A stretch of DNA of 64,000 nt from Rhynchonema sp. JSB1_4 (Eukaryota > Nematoda > Chromadorea > Monhysterida > Xyalidae): contig JASAMV010001452.1 in assembly GCA_030248065.1 (NCBI GenBank), positions 1-64,000 on the forward strand, given 5' to 3'. This document shows, in pieces, positions 23,954-36,059 of the stretch. Within the stretch, counting starts at the first letter, position 1; each line of letters opens with the position of its first letter. The translations under genes were made by a program, and so were the position numbers. The notes below the pieces were generated by a model. It did not search any database. It saw only the letters and a list, made by a program, of their open reading frames with translations, and was not told the DNA's origin.

Positions 23954-23959
23954 TTAACA

Positions 23960-24915
23960 GTGACGACTTACAACGAAACATCTTGGTCTGGCCGGGATGG
24001 CTACCGCGGTCGGACGGTGGGGTTTGAAGTCTTGAAGCTCGTCTACATTGTTCGACTGTGCCTTTTTACGATTTTGTTTTTTTCCAATGCGGTTCAATAC
24101 CTTGGATATTTACATCGTATTTCCGTCAATGAATGCAACCACGCAACTTGACGGCAACTTTCTATTTCTGTTCGGTTTGTCACGGTGGTATCTAATTTGC
24201 TTCCGAATTCAAACACCATATTTTCTGGTGCATTGGAACGTGTTGTATTTTTCCACTGTATTTTCAGTTCTGCGAGACATAGTGCGGCCTCGAAATTTGG
24301 AGACAAACTTGTTTTTTTTGGAGAAATGCGGCCCATTTTTTGGACGTTTGGCATCCTGACCGAGCGAAGCAACTCCTTGACCGACTGGGGTTGTCGTGAT
24401 AAGTTCCACAGAAGGCCTGGTAATTCGATCCATGTATTATTTGACTCTTGAGTCACCTGGGGTTTCCACCCCGGGTCGTTTCAGTTTGGCAATAAAACCA
24501 ATTCGTTTTTTCCTGGAACAGAAAGTCGCTCTACCAAGAGATATTGAATCTCTAAGGGGGTTAACATTTGTGCGTGACGTACGCTGGCCCACTGGTTTCC
24601 AGTGATGTTTAACATTGCCGGGTGCTGCCGCTCTTTGGGCTATGTCTCGAGCCCTGTAAGCGAATGCCGCTTGTCGTTGATTTATGCGTTTTCTCTGTTG
24701 CACTTGTGTGGTGGGCGGCGGTTACACACATTGTGTTCTAGCTCCACGCTGAGATTTTGGCCGTCAACAAGTGCACACTAAACATCGGTGACGTAAAAGA
24801 ACATATACGACGTTGGTTCACCGAGCTGCGGAACTGTCGGTTCGAACGGTTGGTTGCGAATCATATGGTTGCGTAATCATGTTCTGAGGCTGGATTTAGT
24901 TCTTGGATTTTTTTC
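23960..24915. other. No supported gene
   Basis: Overlapping short frames occur on both strands (24048-24359, 24185-24451 on +, 24094-24456 on -). None has convincing splice partners or a motif. It probably separates the MITE from the first transposase exon. Confidence 0.35.
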
Positions 24916-24919
24916 ACAG

Positions 24920-27900
24920 TGCCTCCTTGGTCGAATGGTTCGATTCCGACGACACATCACTGTGTTCGAAAGGTAATCCAAACAACATCTTATACCATTC
25001 ACCGATGACCGTTTGGACAATGGTTGACGCATGTTTGAACGCCACAGGGACACCGAGTGTGTTTTCGATATGCCCGGTTGACACAATCCTGCATCGACAT
25101 AAGCATTCGACATGCTTCGTTGATCTGCGGTGCGGTCAAGTTCATTTAGTTTGAGGTTGTGTGCCGACGACCGCGCATGTTGGTGTGAATGGTCAGTCGC
25201 AAATTTTTGTACGCACCGGGGGGTCCCCGCACCGGTGCGCGCATTCGTCATGTGTTGACGGTCCCGGTGGTGTTATGGTGTGCGTGCCCGGATTTGGTTC
25301 GACGGTGGCCTTCGTTTTGCAAATGTGCTAGATCGAGGCCGGCTCTAGCAGAGTTTACACTCACTGATGAAAATAAAATTGGTGCCTCCGGATCGAAACG
25401 GTCGTAGCGGCGGCTGTCTGAAGCGTTTGGGACGGCCGCAACGGCTGAACTGTAAAAAATTTTGACCACGCTGTCAGACCATCAGAATAAAATACCAACA
25501 TGTTTCGGACTTTCTTAACGTACCGTTTTATCACAAGTGTTTCATAAACACCTTGGCTCCAGTTTAAAATTATATTCATTTTTTTGGCACTACCGCTGCT
25601 CGCGCTACGTTGCCAAAGGCGCGCTATTTTTAGAAAAAAAACTTCCGTTGTATTTTTGGGCCACACAGACAGGACACGATGCTTTAGTATGAAATGGGTA
25701 ACAAAGTGCGTTTATCACGCTATTGAACCGATCAAAGACCGATTTCCCATCGCTGATGAGTTTCGACAATAGTTCGCTCAACTGTTGTCAGCCTCAAGTG
25801 TTCGGCCCTTTTCTGGGGACCCCAAGCACACTTCCATGTCACGATTTCCTATTTTAACAACGATGTACCGAGGTGGCATATCGCACGCCAGATGCCAAAG
25901 ATATAATTGTCGTTAACTATGTGCAAAACTATGTTGGTTCATCCGCGCATTCGGAGGTACGAGCAATAAAGGAATTTTCCACGAAATTTATAATTTTAGC
26001 AAATGTTCACTGCCGTCATATTTATAGGCCACCCACAGTTGCGATGGAAGTGTGGTATTCACTATCCGATAAAGCGCCAACGTTACTGCTGTTCATCGAT
26101 CAAAATTCAAAATTCTAGCGGTAACGTATCTTGGGCGGAAGTCGTTCAAATGAAGGCTCTGTGGACGCTGGTCCGATTACAAGCCCCGTTGTAGTTCCAA
26201 GTCCACCAGATGAACATGAATGATCACGATTTTTTTAAAGATACGTTACAGCTACAATTTTGGCTTTTGATCGATAAACAACAACAACGTTGGGGTTTCA
26301 TGGAACGGTTAATACGACGCTCCCGTAACAACTGTGGGTAAGTTATAAATGTGACGGGAGCGAAAACGTACTCAAATTTTGAATTTTGTGTAAAATTCAT
26401 TTCTTGCTCATACCTCCAAGTATGCAAATGAACCAACGTGGTTCTGCACATAAGTAACAACAATCATATTCTTGTAGTATCTAGTGTGCCATACACCAGC
26501 TTGGTAGACGTTATTAAAATAAGAAATTACGACACTGAAATCTGCTTGGGGTCCTCAGAAAAGGGCCGAAAGGTTGGGGCTCACAACAGTTGAGCGAACT
26601 TTTGTCGAAACTTATGAGCGATGGGAAATTGGTCTTCGATCGCTTCAATAGCGCGGTAAATGGGCTTTGTTACCTACTTTATATGAAAGCTGTGTGTGCT
26701 CCCTATGTGGCCCAAAAAATACAACGGAAAATTTTTTTCTAAAATTAGCGTGGTTTTGGCAATATAGCGCGAGCTGTGGTACTGCCAAAAAGTGAGTATA
26801 GTTTTAAATCATAGCCAGGTCGTTTATGAAACATTTGTGATCAAATGGCACGTTAAGAACACGCGAAACAGACTGGTATTTTGTTTCGATGGTGCGGGGG
26901 TAGCTTTAAAAGTTTTTACGTTTCAGCCCTTCGGGCTCAGACACGGAGGTGATATGGGGAAGAATTATCTTGGCCGTGACTGTTTTGGACCAAGTCCAGT
27001 CAGCGGGCCGAGTTTCATTGAGATTGGTTTCGGACGAATGTATATGGCGGAGACCATTTAAAGGCGTCTCATAAAAGCATTGTAGGGGGATGCGCAACTA
27101 CCAGTTCGCCGCGTCTAATCGTTTGGACGGATGCTCGTGGGTGAAAGTGCGGCAGGGTGCATATCTGGTGAAATTCACCTGTCCGGGTCGGTTGACGGCG
27201 CAATGGGTGGACTCGATTGGCCGTGAGGTTCGTGTGGGTTTATACGTGTTTCCTCTTAAAAAAATTTGACACAGTCCCTCGGTTCTGAGAGGCGGATATG
27301 CCGGAAAAGTCGCTGCCGTGTGGGGGGGTGGAATTTTTTTTAGTGATTTTTTCTGACGTTCGGACTCGTGGTAATTTCATCTCACTGGCGCGGTTATCGC
27401 GATGTGATGCCGCAACACACGTCAATGACAGCTTCAGGGTATCAAGACAGCCATCTGGAATGCGTCAAAGCGCGCGACGAGGAACATCGGTTGCGGTTTC
27501 GGGCGCGCACTGCGTGCCGATATCGCAGGAGTGATCTCATCTAGGATTCTCAATGAAGGACTGTCGTCTCGTTTTTCACACCTGGTGAGTGCACGGATGT
27601 TAGTTGGGATTTCACCCGTGTGTATTGCGCTAGAATCGGCTGCATTGCGTTTCTTGCATGTGTTTGGGGGGGGTTAATGCTTCCCGGCGGAGGGACAATG
27701 TGGCTTGTTATTATTTTCAGGTCCAGATACGTGTTGAATCCATGTCAATCTGTCCAGATTTGGTTCGTATTCTGCTGCATGTAGTCTCGTGTGAAAAGCT
27801 ACAGTCCTCATTGAATACCGGTGAATGGGATGACCTGACGCAACGGCGATTCGACTTTTCGATCAGTCAGTACGTGTGGTTGGATCGACCGCGACCCATT

Positions 27901-30900
27901 CACGGGGCTGTCTGGGGTAGTCGTCTTTACTGCTATCCAGACAGGAACGCACTCATACGAGAGGCTACACGGTTGGTATTGCTCGATTAGCGCGCATTGT
28001 TCTCCGGTGTCAAGTTGCGCTGCGGGTGCTGGTTGAACATTTGATGTGGTGTACTATGAGCGATGTTTGCATGGCACAGCGGGGTCGTCCAGCATGGCGT
28101 GCGTACGACTAACCAGTTGTGTGTCAAACGGTGTTTAGTGATTGCGTCTGTGTGACTAGATCATCTCGCAGTTTCATGTCTGTGTTGGTACCATCTTAGT
28201 GGTGCGTTCAGTACATAACATGGGTTATTGCGCTCAGACGCCGTGGATGCTCAACTGGGCCGTATGTTCGTTTTAATTTGGAGACTGTTTCTCGCGGTGA
28301 CATATGCAGTTGGACCTATGGGTTGCCACGCACATCGATTTCCGGGAAGGTGACAGCGTGCGGTTCGTATTCCGAAAGTCCCATTTCCGATTAGGTGTTG
28401 TTTATTCTCGCGTTTGTGGATGACATCCATAGCCACATACCTTCTTTCATTCTTCAGCCGCAGGATGGGTCCGATGTCCTATGCCCCTGTTTCGAATTGT
28501 GCAGTCAACGTACAAGAGGGTCGGTTGTTGCGCACACTCGCAAACGCTGATATGCCTGTGCGCGTTGGATTGGACAAACGGCGGGCACTTGAGAATACTA
28601 TTGATCAAGTCCAAATGTTTAGTGCCCGGCACACACGGTACAACATGGCTGACAACACGGTTAGTGGGGTGCGTTGCAAGTATCTAAACGGGAATGCGTT
28701 GATGGTGGATGTTTGGCGAAATCACATGTCTTCGGCGGCATACCCCTTTTGCGATTTTGTGAGTCCGTGGTGTGCTGCACGACAGATCTGACGAACATGC
28801 ATCTGACCGTGTGTTGGTTGCCGGGAAAGTTTTTGGTTGGTGGGATCCGGTGCTGCGGTGCGCCTGTGTGGCCACCAGGTGGAAGCAATGCGAAGACAGT
28901 ACATGTTTTCAGATCGGAATGTCGACGGATGGGGCGGAAATACCCGGGTTTCGTGCTACTCGACGCCAAGATCGGACGATAAAAGCACGCCTTCTTCGTG
29001 ACGACTATTTTGTTGGTTAGTTTGCCGATCGTTTCTTCATAAATAATACAGTGACTTCAATCGACGTGGTTATGCGTGTCAGCTTCCAGTATTGGGACTG
29101 GTGTGTGCCGACCGCCTGTGCGGGACGTCAGGACATCTTCCACCGCGAGCGGTTGTGATCTATCTACCGCTTGTGTGAGGGTGTGCTTTGTCCAGATTTC
29201 GATTTGTCCAATTGGAATTACAGTCGCATCGGATACCACACGTGGGCGTTACTTGATGGCCGTACCGACAAGTGTCTACATTTTGCGGTTGGCACTTGAA
29301 CGACCAAAATTGGCACGATGCGACCGTGACACATCTCCATCGACTGTTCAAATTGACGTCACGTTTGACGTTGGTTTCAGGATATTTTTCACAATTTGTA
29401 GGCGACGCACTTGCTGGCGGGGCGCCGGGAATTGGTTGCGGTGTGGCAGTTGGATTGTAACCTATTGAGTTCATGGGTCCAGAATACTCCATGTAGTGGT
29501 GCGTGCTTACCGTCGGCTTCTGTTGGGTTAACGTTTTTCCAAACTACGCTCGTTTGATTTGCGCGTGCATAAAGATACTGACTATAAATCGAATGACGCA
29601 GCTTACGATACATCGAACGACACAACACGACGACCTAACCTTCGCGCGGCTGACGTGGACAGGCGCGCGTGATATGTAGGGGTTTTTTTGTGAGCTCGTC
29701 TGGCAGTTGTATGGGGTGTTTCACAATCAGCTACGTTCACAGTGATTGAAATTCGTCGGACGTGGTAGACAAACGGTTGATCATATGGGTCTCAGACGCA
29801 TTGGTTGCGATCTGGATCTCCGGAGCTGCGTTTTGTTCTCCCTATCAGCGTTGCGCACGCTGGCGGTGGGTTCAGTTTTTTTGAGCTTACCGTGTAATGG
29901 GTGGTTTTTTCATTCGTTACAGTGGATCACGCAGGTTGGGGACGCGGGATCGTAGTGTGGGTGTTGTCGGAAAGTGGTGTATACTTTTGTAGATTGCCGG
30001 CCATTTTACGATAACGGTCACTGTGCGTGTTTACGGTTTCGAGCGGCGACTATCGTTTGCGCGACACGCGGCGACATGCGGCGAGCAGGACCGCGAATGC
30101 TATATCCCCGTCGCTTGTGCAATGCTCACAACGTTTGTTCAATGTAGTACTTTACTGCCGTTTATATGCTGCTCATTGCTATTGATGACACGTTCGTTAC
30201 ACTTCCAGTAAAGATCAAGTCGGCTACCAATGGGCTCTACAGCGCATACAAGAGTACTATATCGGTTAGTGTATGGAATCTGAGAGTGTACAGAAACTGT
30301 AGTCGCGTCCCATTGAATTCTTTACCGTCTAATGCACGATGGATCGGTTATTGTAATGTGCGTTCCGCATCGGTGAATTGTCGACACTGGTGGACACAAC
30401 GCTCTCGTTGCCGTATGTGAACGGCGGGACTGCTTGGAGATTACCTGTTACCCATGTCAAGCGTCAGTTACACACCTGGGATCAGTTGACCTCTCGCTGC
30501 GGATGGTGTCATTACTGGCCGTGATTGCGGCGCTGAGTCGCGAGTGAGTTCGGTCACACTATCCGCGGTGCCGATGTCAGCATTCTGTACCAGTATGATT
30601 TTTTCGACGGGCGCAGATCACTACCCCGTTGCGAACCACCGCCCCTACGTGAGGCGTTTTGATGTTTGCGTGACGGACTGCGAGGGAGCACTCCAAAATG
30701 CGATCAAAAGTGTGGAGTTGTTCAACGCGCCCGTGATGCGTGAATGTGTACTGCACTTCAGGTGAGTTTCGATTAACGTTGTGTGGATCATTTGTGGTGT
30801 CACTTGTACCAGTCCGCACGTGTGCATGCGGTAGGGTTAGAGGGCCGGGTGCGTGTCGCCCCTCCGCAAAATGCGTTAGCACACCGAACGCTACCGGTGG

Positions 30901-32649
30901 AAATTCACCCGTGCCCGAGTGGAGGCGATCACACAGATAGAAACACGCATGCGTGCGGATTTCTGTTTCAGTGGAGCGGAACGTCTTCCTGTTTCGGTAG
31001 TACACATGTGTTTCACTGACATTGGTCGGTTCATGTGTGCTGAGTAGCTCAACGTTTCGTTCACGACATTTCAGACAGAACATTGAAGACAATCTACGCG
31101 GTGCGCCACGGGAGCTCCGCGATGCCATCCACATTTTCATTTTCGGGAAATTGTTCGGTGCGTAGCAATTTGGGGGGGTTTCCGCATACATGTGCCACGA
31201 ATAGCAAAACATTGAAACCGGGCACGGCTCCTGCAGTGTGCCGAAAAAACTCAGAGTCAAAAAAAGTGAACGTCGTGTCAATTCAGCGCTCGTTCAAAAA
31301 CGCAGAGGTGACGTAAGCGTGCGTTCACTTCTTGTGTGATTGGTATCGCTCAGGTATCGATTCTTTATTTCTCTCAGATGAACCGGGTGGCGAACTGGTC
31401 TGGGCTCCCGGTTTGATCGGTACACCACGCGATGAAATGCAGGCGAAAATCGACGAATTCAAAGTTCTGATTGAACGGCAGTGTCCGCGGTTTCTGATTT
31501 ATTTCCAATCGTGTGTTTGTGGTGTCCGGTTCTTTTGCTTGTCGCTGGGCCCATTTTAGCACGTGTATGCGTTCGCATCCGCCACGGTGTGGCCATTTAG
31601 ACGTGTCCAGTCTACGGTTGTCTACGGCGTTCCCGGCGGGCTGCTGGTTTTTTTGAATTGCTTCTCATTATCCGGGTGTAATTTACTTAATTAGAGGGTG
31701 TGCGCGATATATATATGCGATCAAAATCAATCTCATTGAAACTTGACACGATGAGGGAGCTTCGACCAAAGCGATGATGGCCAGGGATATTTTTTTTCAC
31801 TTGTGAGCACCCGTTTTTGGAAGAAGCTCAGTTACGGTGGCAAGTTTTAATGTGATCGGTTCCAGTCGTTTATATATGGCGGGGACCCTCCACGGAATAT
31901 GCTGAAGCTTCAGGTGCGTCGAGTCACGGCTCATGCAGCACTACACGGCTGACATCGTTGACACCGACCTGCGGCAGGGTCGTCAGTTGGCACCGCTCGC
32001 GATGACGGAATTCGTGGAGTCACTGAACGCACAGTGGGTGGCACCGTTGTTGTGATCCTTTCGTATGAGCACCATGGTTTTACTTCATTTCGCTTTCAGA
32101 ATGAAGAAAATGATTGGTCCCAGTCGAGGTGTCGGTGAGATGATGTATCAGATCACCTGCTATCTGATGCAATGTCACCGTTATCTGCAACAGGCTGTGA
32201 CGATGGACAGAGGTATGGGCGACTCGTTGGATCACGATGTCATTATCTTTGCTGGATCTTATAAATGTGTGTACCCTTTCACAGGTCAGTGGGAACTGAT
32301 ACCGGCGTCGAAGCGTCGACTGTACGACGCGACTTCGCTCGTGGCCGGGTCGTGTCGCGATACAGCGAGCGTAAACGAATGCCTGACATTTATGGGTCTT
32401 CCTGGTTGGATGTGTTCCCCGGTTTTTTCCAGTTGTCCGATACGGCTACGTTCGTGAGCGAAGGGTCATACTAGAGGCGTGCATTTCACGATTTCAGTTG
32501 ACGACCTGGCGATTCCACCACGCGGGATCAAAATGGTTCGCTGGAACGAACAAATCGCAAACGCACGACGGGTGGAGAGTCGATGGCGCATGAAGCAAAT
32601 CCGAACGGATCGACGTGGTGAACTTCTCTACCATGCCCAGCTGGTTGAT
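24920..32649 (+). CDS. MULE-type (FLYWCH-associated class) transposase gene, about 17 exons
   Basis: Exons chain in phase: 24920-24972, 25048-25134, 25197-25246, 27105-27233, 27721-27971, about 28458-28758, 28913-29011, 29196-29369, 29993-about 30200, about 30360-30505, 30594-30761, 31075-31157, 31378-31510, 31914-32033, 32100-32212, 32285-about 32340 and 32498-32649. The core matches the animal MULE transposase domain as I know it: STVQIDVTFD then HFTITVTVRVYG; VTHVKRQLHTWDQL; VCVTDCEGALQNAIKSV followed by CVLHFRQNIEDNL; HIFIFGKLFDEP; FVESLNAQMKKMIGP and a C-terminal GQWELIP block. The predicted role is DDE-type cut-and-paste transposition or a domesticated derivative. Catalytic D candidates are in IDVTFD and CVTDCE; E is likely in FVESLN. 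Exons before 29196 are unrecognised and could belong to a separate gene. Terminal repeats were not found. Confidence 0.7.
25455..26935. mobile_element. Foldback element nested in a transposase intron
   Basis: Sequence at about 25455-25860 is the inverted, diverged complement of 26515-26935 (both carry the 'gttcgctcaactgttgt', 'gaccgatttcccatcgct' and 'ggccacac/ccctatgtggccc' landmarks). The inner part, 25870-26190, inverts onto 26235-26510 ('aaaattcaaaattcta..ggtaacgtatctt'). The loop is near 26190-26235. It lies inside the intron 25247-27104 and has no transposase frame of its own. Confidence 0.7.
26531..27060 (+). repeat. Second full copy of the 9.1-9.7 kb repeat (right foldback arm)
   Basis: It is collinear with 9120-9660 from 'ttggggtcctc' to 'gtatatggcggagacc'. 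The copy runs past the end of the inverted-repeat arm, so the foldback appears to be two copies of this repeat in opposite orientation, the left one truncated. Confidence 0.7.
31700..31900. repeat. Fragments of the same repeat family in a transposase intron
   Basis: One end motif ('gatcggttccagtcgtttatatatggcggggacc') appears at about 31857-31890. Its reverse-orientation counterpart ('atatatatgcgatcaaaatcaatctcattgaaact') appears at about 31705-31745. Together they make a short, internally deleted element within the intron 31511-31913. Confidence 0.6.
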
Positions 32650-32889
32650 GTTAGTTGTATTTATGGCTCACAATCTTTATCATTATGAGTTCCCCATGGT
32701 CGCGAGCCAGGACGGCTTTAGGGGCATGTGCGTGGTTGTGAGTGTGCTGTCTTCTACATATTCCTGCCGTGCCCCATGCGTGTGGTTGTGCGGTTATGGT
32801 ATATTGATTGAAATCGTACTTTGGACAGTGGTGTTGGTATTGCGCGAGATGGAAAACAAACGGGACGGCTCAGGTTTTCGAGTCTGATG

Positions 32890-33800
32890 AATGAGAGCGT
32901 GCTTGAGTTGGGTTCGTTACGTGCGCCGTGTGACGCGTTTGGTGTCTGACGCGGTATCTAACCCGTATTGACCTGGTTGGTGTCTACCGATGCCACTCTT
33001 GTTTTCCATGGTACTTTGCAAAAAAAATTGGTACCGCGAAGATTTGGGGTGGAAATCACATATGTAGGGCGTCTGTAACATCAGCACTTGGTTTAGCATG
33101 TTCCTGAGTATGAAAAGCGTTTGACAAACAAACCGTGTGTTCAGCAGTGCGAATTTCTATCAGTATGGTTCACTGGTGTGCGGGTATGTTGATGGAACTA
33201 ACAACGTCGTTCATGGAGCGATGCAGGAGTGTGATTAGCGCTTTTAATGCCATGGTGACGGACATGTGACGGGGTGTGCAGCAGAGTTTGGTGTTCATTG
33301 TGCGGTCGATGGTGGCGTCCGCTGGTTCATATGTGCCCACAGTATTCCCTGTTCATCATGCGCGGTGTTCGTTGTGGTACCAGTGACACCACCTGCGGTG
33401 GTGACACTTTAAAAAATTGATCCCATCGATCGCATGCCTGCGAGAGGGACCGAATGGCATGGGGGAATTATCTGCTAGGTTTCACCAGCGGATGATGTGT
33501 CACGGGGCGTGGAAATCACATATATAGGGCGTCTGCAACATCAGCACTTGGTTTAGCACATTTGTGAGTGTGCAAACGGTTTGAGAAACACGGCGCGTGC
33601 ACAGCAGCATCGAGTTCTATTAATGTGGTTTACTGGCGTGCACCTGCGTTGACGGCAGTTACGTGGTCGTTTATCGCGTCATGGGGGGTGTGATTAGTTT
33701 TTTTTTTGTGGCACACTGTCAGGTATGTGACCCGCTCTGGATCACATTTTGGTCCTGAAAGTGCGTCACGAGGTTGTCCTGAACGGCGGTTCACCGCGTC
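32890..33800 (+). repeat. Non-coding region with a duplicated 190-bp segment
   Basis: Blocks starting at about 33045 and 33504 share 'gtggaaatcacata(t)gta/tagggcgtctg', 'aacatcagcacttggtttagca', 'caacagc..cgagttctat' and 'gtcgtttat'. The spacing is about 459 bases. No coding block is seen between the transposase C-terminus and 33800. Confidence 0.65.
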
Positions 33801-34021
33801 ACGCTACTTTGCGACATTCGAAGAACGGTTCGTGGTACGGCGCGGTGATAATGTTTGAACTGAATCGGTGTGCAGTCTCGCACAATGATGCATGAAAGTT
33901 TGGCCTTTTCCTTTCGGTGAAGTCCGTGCTGTCCGTGATCCGGTGTTACGCCGGTACAGGGGGCTTTGAATTTTGGCCTTCAGAGTGATGGTGGGTTTAG
34001 GGTTTTTTACGGTGCCACAGA

Positions 34022-34375
34022 TTATCTCTTCTGGAACATACCAGCATCCATTTGACACTTCTGATAAATTTGACGTGTTTTCTTCAGCCAGTCGACAACG
34101 ACGATCAGACTGTTAAATACGGACACATCACGGAACGTCATTCGCACGTCCTTGGCCGTTACCATGTTCACTGCGAGTTTGGCAACCCCGACTTCGGTGG
34201 ACATTGCAATGAATTTGCCGTTAGGGGTGAGAGACGGTGGCATGTTGATACTAACTTGATAAGGTTCCTCGGTTGCCGTAACAATATTGAATGTTGGGGG
34301 GTTATCCGTCCTGTGGGCACATGTTTCGTCATGTGGGTAACGAGGGAAGATCGGTCCCGGGACCGCAATCGCCAT
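34022..34375 (-). CDS. Small protein, 117 codons, unrecognised
   Basis: The minus-strand frame has a good initiation context (AACATGG) and codon composition like the confident genes. Its second half alternates hydrophobic and charged residues (GKFIAMSTEVGVAKL, DVSVFNSLIVVVDWLKK), and the frame ends at TAA. The overlapping + frame is also open but less protein-like. An intron near residues 35-50 cannot be excluded. It is divergently placed to the next entry, with about 220 bases between the two starts. Function is unknown. Confidence 0.4.
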   Translation of the reverse strand: MAIAVPGPIFPRYPHDETCAHRTDNPPTFNIVTATEEPYQVSINMPPSLTPNGKFIAMSTEVGVAKLAVNMVTAKDVRMTFRDVSVFNSLIVVVDWLKKTRQIYQKCQMDAGMFQKR

Positions 34376-34595
34376 GTTTGGCTACATTTCACGTTTACTG
34401 CGGTGATTATCAGGGAACGGTGCAGGGTGTGAAAACGTGGTGACGTCAGGGAACCTCGGTTGGGTTCCAGTTTGGAGGAACGGCGCATGGTGGCCTGTCA
34501 GTCAGGAGCCCACATGGTTCCGGTGTAGAGTTTCCACATGAAATCCTCATTTTATTCCAGGAGATGGAATTTGTCGCCACATTATTTTCTACATC

Positions 34596-34829
34596 ATGGC
34601 GCGTACCCGTTCGTCGCGTGATTACTACAGCTTTTTCCGATATGTGCACGGACAGTGCTACAACCGACTGCAGGCCCGAGCCGAGTTGAAGGTGGCGTAC
34701 TTTGGGACCAGTTTCAAGGGTGGCAAGAAATCGAAACGACACAGTACGTTTGTTGCCCTGAATCAATGTTATTCTGTATTGTCTGGTGCGCTGCAACGTT
34801 TGACATGTATAACCCGAATATTATACTGA
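34596..34829 (+). CDS. Small basic protein or first exon, unrecognised
   Basis: The start ATGG at 34596 opens a frame beginning MARTRSSRDYYSFFRYVHG, rich in Arg/Lys (KGGKKSKRH) and then helical. The frame stops at 34829, but donors such as GTGCGC near 34790 allow continuation into later exons I could not find. Head-to-head spacing with the minus gene at 34375 suggests a shared promoter region. No family is recognised. Confidence 0.35.
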   Translation: MARTRSSRDYYSFFRYVHGQCYNRLQARAELKVAYFGTSFKGGKKSKRHSTFVALNQCYSVLSGALQRLTCITRILY

Positions 34830-34909
34830 CGTTAATAGTCCTGTCATCAGTGATCGGTACAGTGCCGGATACACACTTTCGTTCAGATTACACCCCGCGG
34901 TATTAGAGT

Positions 34910-36055
34910 GCAGTGAGCCCCGTTTTTTTTTATACGCTGATGGTCCAGTGCCGAGGTACGAACGAATGAAGGCGTGCGAGCGTTGCACGTATTACGGTCA
35001 GAAATGGTGGTGGGCAGGCCATTGTGTGGGGAGACGCACTTCACGTGGAAGTGTCGCGTCGCACCTCACGTCGATTGTTGGCAGCGCATTTTTTTGAAGC
35101 CGGGGCGCAGTAACGGAGGCACGGCTTCGATGTGGGTGTGAACGGTACCATGCGTTGTAGTTCATTCGGAGCATGTCCTATTTGCAACTTATTCATAGAT
35201 GATTGTTGGTATACTGCTTGAGGAGTGGTTGTTGGTTCATAAATGGAACCCCGGCTCAGATCTGGATCTGGGCGTTCTGGGCATTCAGACCCGTGGTTCG
35301 CACACGATCACGGTAAGGCACGTGGGATGACCGGTGAGCGCGGTTACTATGTTTGTCACACATTTTGATGGCGATGTAAGCTACACAACAGACGCTGTGG
35401 GACACAGCGGTAAGTTAGCCGGAGCTGGACGTACGGTGGTCGCGTACATGAGGCTGAACGCGCTGAAGATTGGCTGGATATCGAGCACAGATGAGTAACC
35501 TCAGATCATCAGTTATGGTCCTGTTATTAGTTTACAAACTCCACTCATTTGACAACCGCCGCGATCTTTTGCGGTGAAGTGTTGTTGCGGTTAAGACATC
35601 CAGAAGTCTGAACAGATACTTGGTCGGGAATTCCACGCGAGGCGGTATGTAAACGGGTTGCAATATAATTTAGTCGCTGTGTGGGTGTTCGCTACTCCAA
35701 CCGCAGCTATGTCGCATGGGCTGCGATCTGTAAACATTGTTAACATCCCTCTTAACCCCTGTCTACAGTTCAGCTGCGATTCCCGCTGCGAATGTACCAG
35801 TAATCCGAAAAGTGATTCGCATAGTCGGTCCCATTGTCATAGGTTGTCATATGTCGTATGTTGCGCATTGCGGTGCGTATTTTATTTGCGTGAATCAGAA
35901 GTCTAAATTTAGATCTGGATTTGGGTGCGGACGCGGAGTCCACGCACGCGGTGGGGCACTGACCGTGCTGTACGTCATGGTGATATCCACAGTGTGCCAT
36001 CTGAACTCATTGTCTAAAGCTGAACTGTAACTCAGGCTAGGAATTCGTGCTAATC
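34910..36055. other. No supported gene
   Basis: Open blocks at 35658-36030 lie in two overlapping + frames and one - frame, with no recognisable motif. Toward 35890-36055 the sequence begins to resemble the minisatellite that follows ('gtctaaatttagatctggat'). Confidence 0.35.
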
Positions 36056-36059
36056 GGAA

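Noticed and set aside
30577..31281. 234-codon minus-strand frame, among the longest in the window
   Set aside because: It is antisense to the phase-consistent transposase exons at 30594-30761 and 31075-31157, and its own translation shows no motif.
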